Part shown: one piece after another, positions 7,868 to 15,865 of the stretch
Layout of the letters: every line of letters starts with the position of its first letter
Position numbering within the stretch: position 1 is the stretch's first letter
Origin: Bacillota bacterium
GTDB taxonomy: Bacteria > Bacillota > Clostridia > Acetivibrionales > DSM-1351
Direction: 5' to 3'
DNA: 22,249 nucleotides
Assembly: GCA_023426005.1 (NCBI GenBank)
Contig: JAFABO010000127.1
Span: 1 to 22,249 of the forward strand
Translations under genes and position numbers: made by a program
The notes under the pieces: model-generated
What the model was told of the DNA's origin: nothing
The model's input: the letters and a program-made list of their open reading frames with translations, nothing else
Database searches by the model: none

Positions 7868-9190
7868 ATGAACAAAACAGTTAACGTAATCGGAGCGGGC
7901 CTGGCAGGCTGTGAGGCTGCTTATCAGCTGGCAAAGAGGGGGATACCTGTCAAGCTCTATGAAATGAAGCCGCAAAAATATTCTCCTGCCCACCATTCCC
8001 CGAATTTTGCGGAACTGGTATGCAGCAATTCACTCCGGTCGGATCAGCTTGAAAATGCGGTTGGTCTCTTAAAAGAAGAATTAAGAACTATGGACTCATT
8101 GATATTAAAGGCGGCCGATGCTACAAGAGTACCTGCCGGCGGAGCTCTGGCCGTGGACCGCGAGGGCTTTGCAGAATACATTACAAAAGCAGTAAGGGAA
8201 ATGGACAATATTGAGATTATTTCCGGGGAGCAGACAGGAATACCGGATGATAACATCACCATTATTGCAACAGGGCCGTTAACCTCCGAGGGGATGTTCA
8301 ATTCCATACGGGAAACGCTGGGAGAGGATTACCTGCACTTTTTTGATGCCGCTGCACCTATTGTTACCTATGATTCAATAAATATGGACAGGGCATTTAA
8401 AGCTGCAAGATATGGACGCGGATCAGAAGATTATATAAACTGTCCCATGGACCGCGAAGAATATGAAAACTTCTACAATGCTTTAGTGGGTGCTGAGCTT
8501 GCCGATATAAAGGAATTTGAAAAAAATATGGTATTCGAAGGCTGCATGCCCATAGAAAGTATGGCCCGAAGGGGGCAGGATACCATGCGCTTCGGTCCGC
8601 TGAAGCCTGTAGGACTCATGGACACCAGGACAAACATAAAACCGTATGCTGTTGTTCAACTGAGACAGGACAACAAAACCGGAACTCTATATAATATTGT
8701 AGGTTTTCAAACCCACTTGAAATGGCCTGAGCAAAAAAGGGTATTCAGTCTTATCCCCGGCCTTGAGAATGCGGAATTCGTCAGATATGGGGTTATGCAC
8801 AGAAATACTTATATAAATTCACCCAAGCTCCTTGATAATACCTATAATCTGAAAAAGAACAATTCCGTATATTTTGCAGGCCAAATCACGGGGGTGGAAG
8901 GCTATGTTGAATCCATATCCTCAGGTTTTGTGGCAGGCATAAACGCAGCCGCCCGGATATTGAACAGGGAGAAGGTGGAATTTCCATCAAATACGGCAAC
9001 CGGTGCATTAAGTAATTATATATCCGACAGGAGCATTAAAAACTTCCAGCCGATGAATGTAAACTTTGGATTATTTAGTAATATTGACTCAAATACTCGC
9101 GATAAAAGGAAAAGAAATGCAGAAAATGCTGCGAAATCCCTGAGTATTATATCCCATATATATGCAAATGTTAAAATTTGGGTTGAGTAA
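7868..9190 (+). CDS. trmFO: FADH2/methylenetetrahydrofolate-dependent tRNA (uracil-54-C5) methyltransferase
   Basis: This 440-residue protein makes ribothymidine at position 54 of the tRNA T-loop, using methylenetetrahydrofolate as carbon donor and FADH2 as reductant. The dinucleotide-binding motif IGAGLAGCEAA has its glycines at residues 9, 11 and 14. The two catalytic cysteines are present: C52 in VCSNSLRSDQ and C226 in EGCMPIESMARRG. A conserved C-terminal FAD-contact region reads YFAGQITGVEGYVES. Length and residue spacing match the Bacillus enzyme (formerly Gid). The start is ATG 7868 behind ACGGAGG. In Bacillus the next genes are xerC, hslV, hslU and codY; here the flagellar operon follows directly after 115 bases, without a visible terminator between. 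Confidence 0.96.
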   Translation: MNKTVNVIGAGLAGCEAAYQLAKRGIPVKLYEMKPQKYSPAHHSPNFAELVCSNSLRSDQLENAVGLLKEELRTMDSLILKAADATRVPAGGALAVDREGFAEYITKAVREMDNIEIISGEQTGIPDDNITIIATGPLTSEGMFNSIRETLGEDYLHFFDAAAPIVTYDSINMDRAFKAARYGRGSEDYINCPMDREEYENFYNALVGAELADIKEFEKNMVFEGCMPIESMARRGQDTMRFGPLKPVGLMDTRTNIKPYAVVQLRQDNKTGTLYNIVGFQTHLKWPEQKRVFSLIPGLENAEFVRYGVMHRNTYINSPKLLDNTYNLKKNNSVYFAGQITGVEGYVESISSGFVAGINAAARILNREKVEFPSNTATGALSNYISDRSIKNFQPMNVNFGLFSNIDSNTRDKRKRNAENAAKSLSIISHIYANVKIWVE

Positions 9191-9226
9191 TTAGTCCTAT
9201 ATTAAGTCACATTGTATCTATATTTA

Positions 9227-9255
9227 TTGTTTTTTTAAAATTATTATGCTAGAAT
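9227..9255 (+). promoter_or_regulatory. Promoter of the flagellar operon (sigma-A, extended -10)
   Basis: TTGTTT at 9227-9232 is followed after 17 bases by TAGAAT at 9250-9255, with TG at 9247-9248 giving an extended -10 (TGC-TAGAAT). It lies about 50 bases before flgB and is the only good promoter-like element in the 115-base gap. No sigma-D type box (TAAA/GCCGATAT) is seen. As in Bacillus, the early flagellar genes would then be read by the housekeeping sigma factor. Confidence 0.6.
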
Positions 9256-9305
9256 TTATCTAATAATATTCGATTATGTAATATTTTTATGGGGGTGCTT
9301 TTGAG

Positions 9306-9722
9306 TTGATACAAAATTTGTACGGTAAAAGTAATGTTTTGGAAAAATCGTTAAATGCAGCTTGGGCCAGAAACGATGTTATTTCGCAAAATTTGGCGAA
9401 TAATGACACTCCTGAATATAAACGTAAGGATATTGCTTTTGAAGAATTTCTTAACGATTCAATGGGAAAAACCAGCCTGGAAGGCAATATGACCGATAAA
9501 AGGCATATTCCGATAAACAGCAACGGCAATGTTGACAAGGTTGAGCCTGCGCTGGTTGAGGATAATTCCGATTCCAGCATGAGGATAGATGGAAACAATG
9601 TTGATATAGACAGTGAGATGGCTAATCTGGCTAAAAATCAGATTAAATACAACGCTCTTATTCAAATGCTCAACGGCAGTTACAGCAGGATCAAGAGTGT
9701 TATTGCGGAAGGGAGAAGTTAA
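9306..9722 (+). CDS. flgB: Flagellar basal-body rod protein FlgB
   Basis: This 138-residue proximal-rod subunit has the rod-family N-terminal motif with AWARNDVISQNLANNDTPEY near residues 18-37 and the C-terminal helix (KNQIKYNALIQMLNGSY) that packs in the rod core. It is exported by the flagellar type III system and has no Sec signal. The start is TTG 9306, placed 8 bases after GGGGGTG; no in-frame ATG fits the family's N-terminus. It is the first gene of the operon and ends 2 bases before flgC. Length is typical of the family. Confidence 0.95.
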   Translation: MIQNLYGKSNVLEKSLNAAWARNDVISQNLANNDTPEYKRKDIAFEEFLNDSMGKTSLEGNMTDKRHIPINSNGNVDKVEPALVEDNSDSSMRIDGNNVDIDSEMANLAKNQIKYNALIQMLNGSYSRIKSVIAEGRS

Positions 9723-9724
9723 AA

Positions 9725-10168
9725 ATGGGTTTTTTTACTTCACTTGATATCGGTGCTTCGGGCCTCACAGCCCAGAGACTGAGAATGGACACAATATCTC
9801 AAAATATTGCAAACATCAATACCACCAGAACAAAGGACGGTTCACCCTATAGGAGAAGAGAGGTCATATTTGAGGAACGTACAGGGGAAGATTCTTTTTC
9901 TTCAATACTCTCCAATGCCAGCAGCAATTTGGCAGACGGACAGGGCGTACGTGTCAGAAAGATAATAGAAGACCCTACCGATTTTAAAAAGGTGTATGAC
10001 CCGGGCCATCCGGATGCAGATAAAGATGGTTATGTGAGCATGCCGAATGTTGATATAGTCACAGAAATGGTAAACATGATCTCAGCTACACGTTCCTATG
10101 AAGCTAATGTTACTTCAATAAATGCAACTAAATCCATGGCTCTGAAGGCTTTGGAAATTGGTAAGTAA
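9725..10168 (+). CDS. flgC: Flagellar basal-body rod protein FlgC
   Basis: This 147-residue proximal-rod protein opens with the flg_bb_rod pattern: DIGASGLTAQRLRMDTISQN at residues 6-25, then IANINTTRTKDGSPYRRR. The C-terminal motif MVNMISATRSYEANVTSINA is the conserved FlgC end. The ATG at 9725 follows GGGAG at the end of flgB, with only two bases between the genes, so translation is probably coupled. FlgC stacks with FlgB, FlgF-type rod proteins and FliE between the MS ring and the distal rod. Nothing unusual in length or composition. Confidence 0.96.
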   Translation: MGFFTSLDIGASGLTAQRLRMDTISQNIANINTTRTKDGSPYRRREVIFEERTGEDSFSSILSNASSNLADGQGVRVRKIIEDPTDFKKVYDPGHPDADKDGYVSMPNVDIVTEMVNMISATRSYEANVTSINATKSMALKALEIGK

Positions 10169-10182
10169 TTCGGAGGTTACAT

Positions 10183-10491
10183 ATGTCAGTTAACAGTATT
10201 TCGGAAGTTAAGCAATTAATCCCTGATAGCGTAGGGCTGAGCAATATAAATGAGGAGAGCAAAGCCAGCGGTATAAGTTTTGGTGAATATCTTAACTCGG
10301 CCCTTATGAAAGTAACCGATCTGGAAAACAATTCAGACCGGTTAAAAGAGGACTTTGCTCTTGGCAAAACGGATAATATTCCTGAAGTACTGATCGCCGG
10401 TGAGAAGGCAGGTATTGCATTGCAGTTTACAATGCAGATCAGGAATAAAATACTTGATGCTTATTCAGAAATAATGAGAATGCAAATTTAG
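10183..10491 (+). CDS. fliE: Flagellar hook-basal body complex protein FliE
   Basis: This 102-residue protein joins the MS ring to the rod and is the first substrate of the flagellar export gate. It has the family's central pattern ISFGEYLNSALMKVTDLENN and the conserved C-terminal block GEKAGIALQFTMQIRNKILD followed by AYSEIMRMQI. The start is ATG 10183, 14 bases after flgC, behind CGGAGG. It is followed by an 85-base gap before fliF in which I see no convincing promoter or hairpin. Confidence 0.95.
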   Translation: MSVNSISEVKQLIPDSVGLSNINEESKASGISFGEYLNSALMKVTDLENNSDRLKEDFALGKTDNIPEVLIAGEKAGIALQFTMQIRNKILDAYSEIMRMQI

Positions 10492-10576
10492 TTTACTTAA
10501 TATGTTTATTTAATTATGTTATTGAGCATCAAAGCCAGTACAAAAGACAAAATAACTATAAATCGAGGTGGTAGAT

Positions 10577-12157
10577 TTGCCAGAATTTTTATCTCGAATG
10601 CTAAAGCCGATTCAGGAATTTTGGAAGGGATTGGATAAGTCTCAAAAAATCAGAATCTATATCACATCAGGGATAGTCGTTGTTGCTGTTGGATTAGGAC
10701 TGTTCTTACTGACAAGACCGTCTTATACAACTGTCATAAATAATGCCGAACCTGCTGATGTCGCAGAAATGCAAAAAATTCTGAATGAAAAAGGTATCTC
10801 TTATAAGCTGACAGACAATAAATCCGGAATAATAGTTAATGTGAAAGATAGTGATACAGCTCACTTTGAATTGGTTTCAGCCGGATATCCAAAGAATGGC
10901 CTTACTTTTGCCGATGCTTTGAGCAGTATAAAAATCAATACGACTGAAAGCGACAAAAAGCATATATGGCAGCAGCTTGATGAATCAGATATTGCCAGGC
11001 AATTGAAGCTTTTCCAAAATGTTAAAGACGCAAGTGTTACAATAACAAAACCTGAAAAAACGCTTTTTATTGACGATACAGATGGTAAAAATGTCAAAGC
11101 TTCGGTGGTAATTACAAAAAATGGTGACATAACACCCAAACAGGCAGAAAGCATGGTGAAGGTTGTTGCCAGCAGCGTAGAAGGGCTTGAATTGGAGAAT
11201 GTCACTATTGTAGATCAGGATGGAAATCCTCTCAGTGTAGAGCAGGATGAAACTGGCATGCAAAAAACATCGACACAGTACGACATGAAAAAGAAAGTAA
11301 AAAGCGATCTGGAAAAAAACCTTAGAGAAGTATTGAATGATCAATTTGACAGTTTTGATGCAGCCAAGGTTGTAGTAAATCCTGTTCTGGATTTCGATAC
11401 ATTATCCCAATCTTCAAAAGAAATTTCAAATCCTGATGGAATGGAAACCGGTGCGATAGTCAGCAGGAATGAGCTCAAGGAAGATCTGAAAAACGGCGAT
11501 TCCACCGATACTGCTGTCGGGGTCAATTCTAATCCGGGCACGACTCCTTCATACCCGATGGGTTCCTCTGATTCAAAATCATACAAAAAATCCGATGTAA
11601 CTGAAAACTGGGCATATAATGAGACATCAAAGCAAATTGAGAAATCTCTGGGAGAGGTTATTCCGGAGAGGACAACTGCCGCTATTACATTATTATATGG
11701 AAGCCGTGTTCCCGATGATTCAAAGCTGACCGATGACCTGATCATCCAGGTAAAGGATCTGGCAAGTAAGGCCACTGGAATACCGGTGGAAAATCTGGCA
11801 GTTACAAAGCTTAAGATTGCACCGCCTGTCCAGGACACACCTACTATGTCAGAAACCATACAGCTTTTACTTTCTACATACGGATTGCCGGCACTTCTGA
11901 TACTTATGCTGATAGCGCTTATAATTGTAGCCTTACCAAGGAAAGTAAAGAAGCAGGAGCTCGAACCATTACTTGCAGGTGCTGAAGAAATAGTAGTTCC
12001 GTCGAAATATAATGTGGAAGTTAAGCAGGAGCCTATTCCTGAGATTGATATAGAAGAAAGATCGGAAGTTAAAAAGCAGCTTGAGAAATTTGTCAAGCAA
12101 AAACCTGATGCGGTTGCACAATTACTCCGCAATTGGTTAACTGACGATTATGAATAA
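10577..12157 (+). CDS. fliF: Flagellar MS-ring protein FliF
   Basis: This 526-residue protein forms the membrane MS ring that anchors the rod and carries the FliG rotor ring. A first membrane helix spans about residues 27-46 and a second about 437-456 (LPALLILMLIALIIVAL). Between them lie the YscJ/FliF ring-building domains (SYTTVINNAEPADVAEM, ISYKLTDNKSGIIV, SDIARQLKLFQNVKDASVTI) and the FliF C domain with WAYNETSKQIEKS. The cytoplasmic tail ends in QLLRNWLTDDYE, the FliG-binding peptide. I chose TTG 10577 because an earlier in-frame GTG (10568) lies inside the ribosome binding site GAGGTGG (10565-10571). From the TTG, the N-terminus MPEFLSRMLKPIQEFW fits clostridial relatives. Confidence 0.95.
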   Translation: MPEFLSRMLKPIQEFWKGLDKSQKIRIYITSGIVVVAVGLGLFLLTRPSYTTVINNAEPADVAEMQKILNEKGISYKLTDNKSGIIVNVKDSDTAHFELVSAGYPKNGLTFADALSSIKINTTESDKKHIWQQLDESDIARQLKLFQNVKDASVTITKPEKTLFIDDTDGKNVKASVVITKNGDITPKQAESMVKVVASSVEGLELENVTIVDQDGNPLSVEQDETGMQKTSTQYDMKKKVKSDLEKNLREVLNDQFDSFDAAKVVVNPVLDFDTLSQSSKEISNPDGMETGAIVSRNELKEDLKNGDSTDTAVGVNSNPGTTPSYPMGSSDSKSYKKSDVTENWAYNETSKQIEKSLGEVIPERTTAAITLLYGSRVPDDSKLTDDLIIQVKDLASKATGIPVENLAVTKLKIAPPVQDTPTMSETIQLLLSTYGLPALLILMLIALIIVALPRKVKKQELEPLLAGAEEIVVPSKYNVEVKQEPIPEIDIEERSEVKKQLEKFVKQKPDAVAQLLRNWLTDDYE

Positions 12158-12186
12158 TTGAGTCTATTATTTGTGGGGTGGAAAAC

Positions 12187-13206
12187 TTGACGAGAAATAG
12201 CACCAAGACAGAATATACCGGCAAAGAAAAAGCGGCCATGCTGCTGATTTCGCTGGGACCTGAAAAGTCGGCCGAGATATTTAAACACTTAAAGGAAGAC
12301 GAAATAGAGCAGCTTACACTGGAAATAGCCAATATACGTGCGGTTACTCCTGACGAAAAGGAAAGGATTCTGGATGAGTTTTACCAGATATGCCTTGCCC
12401 AGGAATATATTGCCGAAGGTGGTATCGGGTACGCAAAGGATATACTTGAAAAGGCATTGGGCACTCAGAAAGCTGTTGATATTATAAACAAACTCACTGT
12501 TTCCTTGCAGGTACGGCCTTTTGATTTTGTAAGAAAAACCGACCCATCCCAGCTTTTAAACTTTATTCAGGGTGAGCATCCCCAGACAATTGCGTTAATA
12601 CTGGCATATTTAAAGCCGCATCAGGCTTCTGTTGTTCTTTCTGCCTTACCCCAGGACAAGCAGGCCGATGTTGCCAGAAGGGTTGCGACAATGGACAGAA
12701 CCTCACCTGATGTTATAAAGGAAGTGGAACGGATACTTGAAAAGAAGCTGTCTTCACTTGTAACAGAGGATTATACGGCTGCCGGCGGTGTTCAATCCAT
12801 AGTTGACATATTGAACTCTGTTGACAGGGGTACTGAAAAGTTTATTATGGAAACTCTCGAAATTGAAGATACAGATTTAGCCGAAGAAATTAAAAGACGT
12901 ATGTTTGTATTTGAAGATATACTCACACTGGATGGGAGATCAATTCAGAGATTTCTCAGAGAAGTTGACAATAATCAGCTTGCAGTTGCTCTCAAGGGTG
13001 CGACCGACGATGTGCAGAAGCTTATATTTGCCAATATGTCCAAGCGCTTAAGTGAGATGATAAGAGAAGACCTTGAATTCATGGGACCTGTCAGACTGAA
13101 GGATGTTGAAGAAGCGCAGCAGAAGATTGTCAATATCATCCGTAAGTTAGAGGATGCAGGTGAGATAGTTATTTCCAGAGGCGGAGGAGATGAAATAATT
13201 GTCTAG
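12187..13206 (+). CDS. fliG: Flagellar motor switch protein FliG
   Basis: This rotor protein transmits stator force and sets rotation direction together with FliM and FliN/FliY. The N-terminal domain that binds FliF shows YTGKEKAAMLLISLGPEKSA, the middle domain has the EHPQ motif at residues 130-133 (GEHPQTIALILAYL), and the C-terminal torque domain carries LKGATDDVQKLIFANMSKR and EFMGPVRLKDVEEAQQKIV. From TTG 12187 the protein has 339 residues, the usual FliG length. An earlier in-frame GTG (12178) falls within the ribosome binding site GGGGTGG (12175-12181), so the TTG is the better start. The end overlaps fliH by 8 bases. Confidence 0.96.
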   Translation: MTRNSTKTEYTGKEKAAMLLISLGPEKSAEIFKHLKEDEIEQLTLEIANIRAVTPDEKERILDEFYQICLAQEYIAEGGIGYAKDILEKALGTQKAVDIINKLTVSLQVRPFDFVRKTDPSQLLNFIQGEHPQTIALILAYLKPHQASVVLSALPQDKQADVARRVATMDRTSPDVIKEVERILEKKLSSLVTEDYTAAGGVQSIVDILNSVDRGTEKFIMETLEIEDTDLAEEIKRRMFVFEDILTLDGRSIQRFLREVDNNQLAVALKGATDDVQKLIFANMSKRLSEMIREDLEFMGPVRLKDVEEAQQKIVNIIRKLEDAGEIVISRGGGDEIIV

Positions 13207-13981
13207 TAATAAGATATTTAAACATAATCAGGTAAATTTAGGAATCCCATTTTTGGTGAAGTCGCCTGTGACGTATCAGCCTCCGGTTTTACGTGTAAAT
13301 AATCCCGGTGTGAAGGCAGAGCCGGCACAGCAGGAAGAGCCTTCTGAAGCTGATTATCAGGCTATGGGAGAAGAAATCTTAAATAAAGCAAAGATTGAAG
13401 CCGATTACATAATAAAGGAAGCACTTCTGGAAGCCAGGGATATAATATCAAAGGCTTCGGTTGAGGTGCAGGAATTAAGGGATCAGGCTTTGCAGGAGGC
13501 CGGGGAGCAGGGTTATAACGCCGGCACTGCCCGGGCCCAGGAAGAGTATGAGGGCTTGCTCCGGGAGGCAAATGAAATAAAAGAGCAGGCGGGAATGGAA
13601 TACAGGCAGGTATTGGACTCACTTGAGTCGGATGCGGTCAATACTATCATTGATATTGCAAGAAAAGTCATAAGTAAGGAACTTGAATGCAAGGAAAATA
13701 TCCTGCTTTTAGTGAAGGAAGCCTTTGAAAAGTGTTCAAAGGATCATAAAGCCATGCTTAAATTGTCTGAACAGGACTTTGATTATGTTAATGAAAATAA
13801 GGAACAGCTTGCCGGCATGCTTCAAAGATCCGAAGAAGTCGAAATAAAAAAAGATCTGTCCTTAAAGGAAGGTGGTTGTGTCATAGAAACACCTTTTGGA
13901 AGCATAGACGCCGGCGCCGATACAAAATTTGAGAAAATTGTAGATGACTTTGAAGAGCTGCTGGAAGAAAAAATAAGCTAA
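13199..13981 (+). CDS. fliH: Flagellar assembly protein FliH
   Basis: This 260-residue cytoplasmic protein is the negative regulator and peripheral stalk of the export ATPase FliI. It shows a basic, proline-containing N-terminus, then a long glutamate/alanine-rich coiled coil of about residues 50-145 (for example EADYIIKEALLEARDIISKA), and the C-terminal FliH/YscL domain with NTIIDIARKVISKELE and a GGCVIETPFGSIDAG motif. It starts at TTG 13199, inside the end of fliG, 9 bases after GGAGGAG (13183-13189). The 8-base overlap suggests translational coupling to fliG. It is the most divergent type of flagellar gene, but position and C-terminal motif make the call firm. Confidence 0.9.
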   Translation: MSSNKIFKHNQVNLGIPFLVKSPVTYQPPVLRVNNPGVKAEPAQQEEPSEADYQAMGEEILNKAKIEADYIIKEALLEARDIISKASVEVQELRDQALQEAGEQGYNAGTARAQEEYEGLLREANEIKEQAGMEYRQVLDSLESDAVNTIIDIARKVISKELECKENILLLVKEAFEKCSKDHKAMLKLSEQDFDYVNENKEQLAGMLQRSEEVEIKKDLSLKEGGCVIETPFGSIDAGADTKFEKIVDDFEELLEEKIS

Positions 13982-14000
13982 GGTACGCATATGTGTACCT
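13981..14000. repeat. Imperfect 20-base palindrome between fliH and fliI
   Basis: AGGTACGCAT (13981-13990) and ATGTGTACCT (13991-14000) are inverted copies with one mismatched position per arm. The element starts on the last base of the fliH stop codon and lies about 27 bases before the fliI ribosome binding site. It could be a protein-binding site or a small RNA hairpin at the gene junction. No T-run follows, so it is not a terminator. Confidence 0.5.
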
Positions 14001-14043
14001 TGAACTTATTTACTAAACTTTTGTCCGGGAGGTCGCGATTATA

Positions 14044-15348
14044 GTGATAGACCTTAAAAAGTACCGTGATGCATTAGAGGCTAAAGATTATATTGACTAT
14101 ATAGGTAAAGTATCAAAGGTTGTAGGTCTTACTATAGAGGCTGATGGTCCGCAGGCCAGTATCGGTGACTTATGCCATATACATGTGTCGAAGGGCGGAC
14201 CGCTTAAGGCGGAAGTAGTAGGGTTTAAGGATGAAAAGGTACTTCTCATGCCACTGGGGGAAATGACGGGAATAAGTCCGGGGTGTACAGTTACCGCAAA
14301 CGGTGACATCCTGAAGGTGGCAGTTGGGGAAGAACTTATAGGAAGAGTTGTGGACGGACTTGGCAGACCTATGGATGATAAGGGCCCTGTGAACACCAAA
14401 AATTTTTACAGGACCGACAACAAGCCTCCCAATCCCATGACAAGGAAGAGAATATCCGAACCCTTGCCTTTGGGGGTCAGAGCGATAGATGGCCTTCTTA
14501 CAATAGGCAAGGGCCAGAGAGTTGGGATTTTTGCAGGCAGTGGTGTAGGCAAAAGTACTCTGATGGGTATGATAGCACGTAATACCAAAGCCGATATCAA
14601 TGTAATCGCTCTTATAGGAGAACGTGGAAGAGAGGTCCGCGAATTTATAGAAAGAGATTTAACAGAAGAAGGGCTGGCAAGATCGGTAGTGGTGGTTGCA
14701 ACCTCCGATCAGCCTGCGCTCATAAGACTGAAAGGGGCAATGGTTGCCACAGCCATAGCCGAATATTTCAGGGACAGAGGAAAGGATGTGCTGCTCCTGA
14801 TGGATTCCTTGACCAGATACGCAATGGCTCAGAGGGAAGTCGGACTTTCCATAGGAGAACCTCCTGTGTCGCGTGGGTATACGCCATCGGTATTTTCAGT
14901 TTTTCCAAAATTGCTGGAAAGAGCAGGAACTGATGAAAAAGGTTCCATTACCGGGCTGTATACCGTACTGGTTGACGGGGATGATATGACAGAGCCGGTT
15001 ACAGATACCGCAAGAGGAATATTGGACGGCCACATTGTATTGTCGAGAGCCCTTGCCAATAAGAATCACTATCCTTCAATAGATGTGCTGGCCAGTGTCA
15101 GCAGGGTAATGAGTGATATTATTGATAAAGAACACAAAAAAAGTGCTTCGGATATAAAAAAGACCATGGCCATCCACAGGGATGCGGAAGATCTCATAAA
15201 CATAGGGGCCTATGTAAAAGGCAGCAATGACAGGATTGACTACGCCATAGAATGTATTGATGATATAACTGCTTTTTTGCAGCAGGAGACAGACCACAAA
15301 GTGTCGTTTGAAGAAGTACATGAGAATATATTGAATCTGCTTAAGTAA
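14044..15348 (+). CDS. fliI: Flagellum-specific export ATPase FliI
   Basis: This 434-residue ATPase is related to the F1 beta subunit and energises unfolding and delivery of substrates at the flagellar type III export gate. The P-loop GSGVGKST lies at residues 165-172 with K170, and Walker B LLLMDSLTRYAMAQRE has its aspartate at D254. Other family motifs are RISEPLPLGVRAIDGLLTIG, ALIGERGREVREFIERDL, GLSIGEPPVSRGYTPSVF and DGHIVLSRALANKNHYPSID. The start is GTG 14044 behind GGGAGG (14027-14032), with a rather long spacing of 11 bases. FliH upstream and FliJ downstream are its direct partners in the ATPase complex. Confidence 0.97.
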   Translation: MIDLKKYRDALEAKDYIDYIGKVSKVVGLTIEADGPQASIGDLCHIHVSKGGPLKAEVVGFKDEKVLLMPLGEMTGISPGCTVTANGDILKVAVGEELIGRVVDGLGRPMDDKGPVNTKNFYRTDNKPPNPMTRKRISEPLPLGVRAIDGLLTIGKGQRVGIFAGSGVGKSTLMGMIARNTKADINVIALIGERGREVREFIERDLTEEGLARSVVVVATSDQPALIRLKGAMVATAIAEYFRDRGKDVLLLMDSLTRYAMAQREVGLSIGEPPVSRGYTPSVFSVFPKLLERAGTDEKGSITGLYTVLVDGDDMTEPVTDTARGILDGHIVLSRALANKNHYPSIDVLASVSRVMSDIIDKEHKKSASDIKKTMAIHRDAEDLINIGAYVKGSNDRIDYAIECIDDITAFLQQETDHKVSFEEVHENILNLLK

Positions 15349-15353
15349 TCACA

Positions 15354-15366
15354 AGCAGTATCTGCT
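15354..15366 (+). repeat. Small hairpin between fliI and fliJ
   Basis: AGCAG (15354-15358) and CTGCT (15362-15366) form a 5-bp stem with a 3-base loop, 6 bases after the fliI stop. It is short and may be chance, but similar hairpins sit in other gaps of this operon. Confidence 0.25.
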
Positions 15367-15403
15367 GTTATATTGAAGATCAGAATTGCCGGGAGGTGGG
15401 GGA

Positions 15404-15865
15404 TTGCAGAAATTTGGTTTCAGACTTGAATCAGTGCTTAAACTCAGAACTCAAATTGAAGATAATGCAAAAAACAACCTTGCCCGTGCCGCAAGAGAGC
15501 TGGAGTTTCAGAAGGAATGCCTAGATGAACTGGAGGATATTAAAGCAGCATCTATGATTAGCCTCTCTTCGGAAGTTGATCACGGTATCCCGGTATATCA
15601 GGTGAAAAATTATAACAGCTTCTTTGCTTTGATGAAAAATAAAATTGTATCACAGAAAGAAAATGTAAATAATGCACAGAATGATGTCGATATAAATAGA
15701 GGAGCTCTTATCAAGGCAATGCAGGAACGTAAAATCATAGAGAAATTAAAAGAAAAAAAATACGAGGAGTATCTAAAAGAAGAAAATAAATCAGAACAGC
15801 TTTTAATAGATGAATTAAACAGCTACAAATTCAAAGACGGTTCAGGAGAGAAAAATGCCCGATAA
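15404..15865 (+). CDS. fliJ: Flagellar export protein FliJ
   Basis: This 153-residue all-helical protein is the central stalk of the FliI hexamer and links it to FlhA. It opens with QKFGFRLESVLKLRTQIEDN, the characteristic FliJ start, and continues as a long charged coiled coil to a lysine/glutamate-rich end (EKLKEKKYEEYLKEEN). I place the start at TTG 15404. An earlier in-frame TTG (15386) would precede and include the strong ribosome binding site GGGAGGTGG (15391-15399) and add only glycines. The stop overlaps the start of the next gene by 11 bases, which suggests coupling. Length is normal for the family. Confidence 0.9.
   Translation: MQKFGFRLESVLKLRTQIEDNAKNNLARAARELEFQKECLDELEDIKAASMISLSSEVDHGIPVYQVKNYNSFFALMKNKIVSQKENVNNAQNDVDINRGALIKAMQERKIIEKLKEKKYEEYLKEENKSEQLLIDELNSYKFKDGSGEKNAR

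Noticed and set aside
11341..12132. Long antisense open frame opposite fliF
   Set aside because: Its protein is serine/isoleucine-rich without any domain, lies wholly opposite a well-supported gene and has no ribosome site; it is a shadow of fliF codon usage.
14590..14597. GCCGATAT, the sigma-D -10 consensus, inside fliI
   Set aside because: There is no TAAA-type -35 at the right spacing and no gene starts downstream; it encodes ordinary FliI residues.
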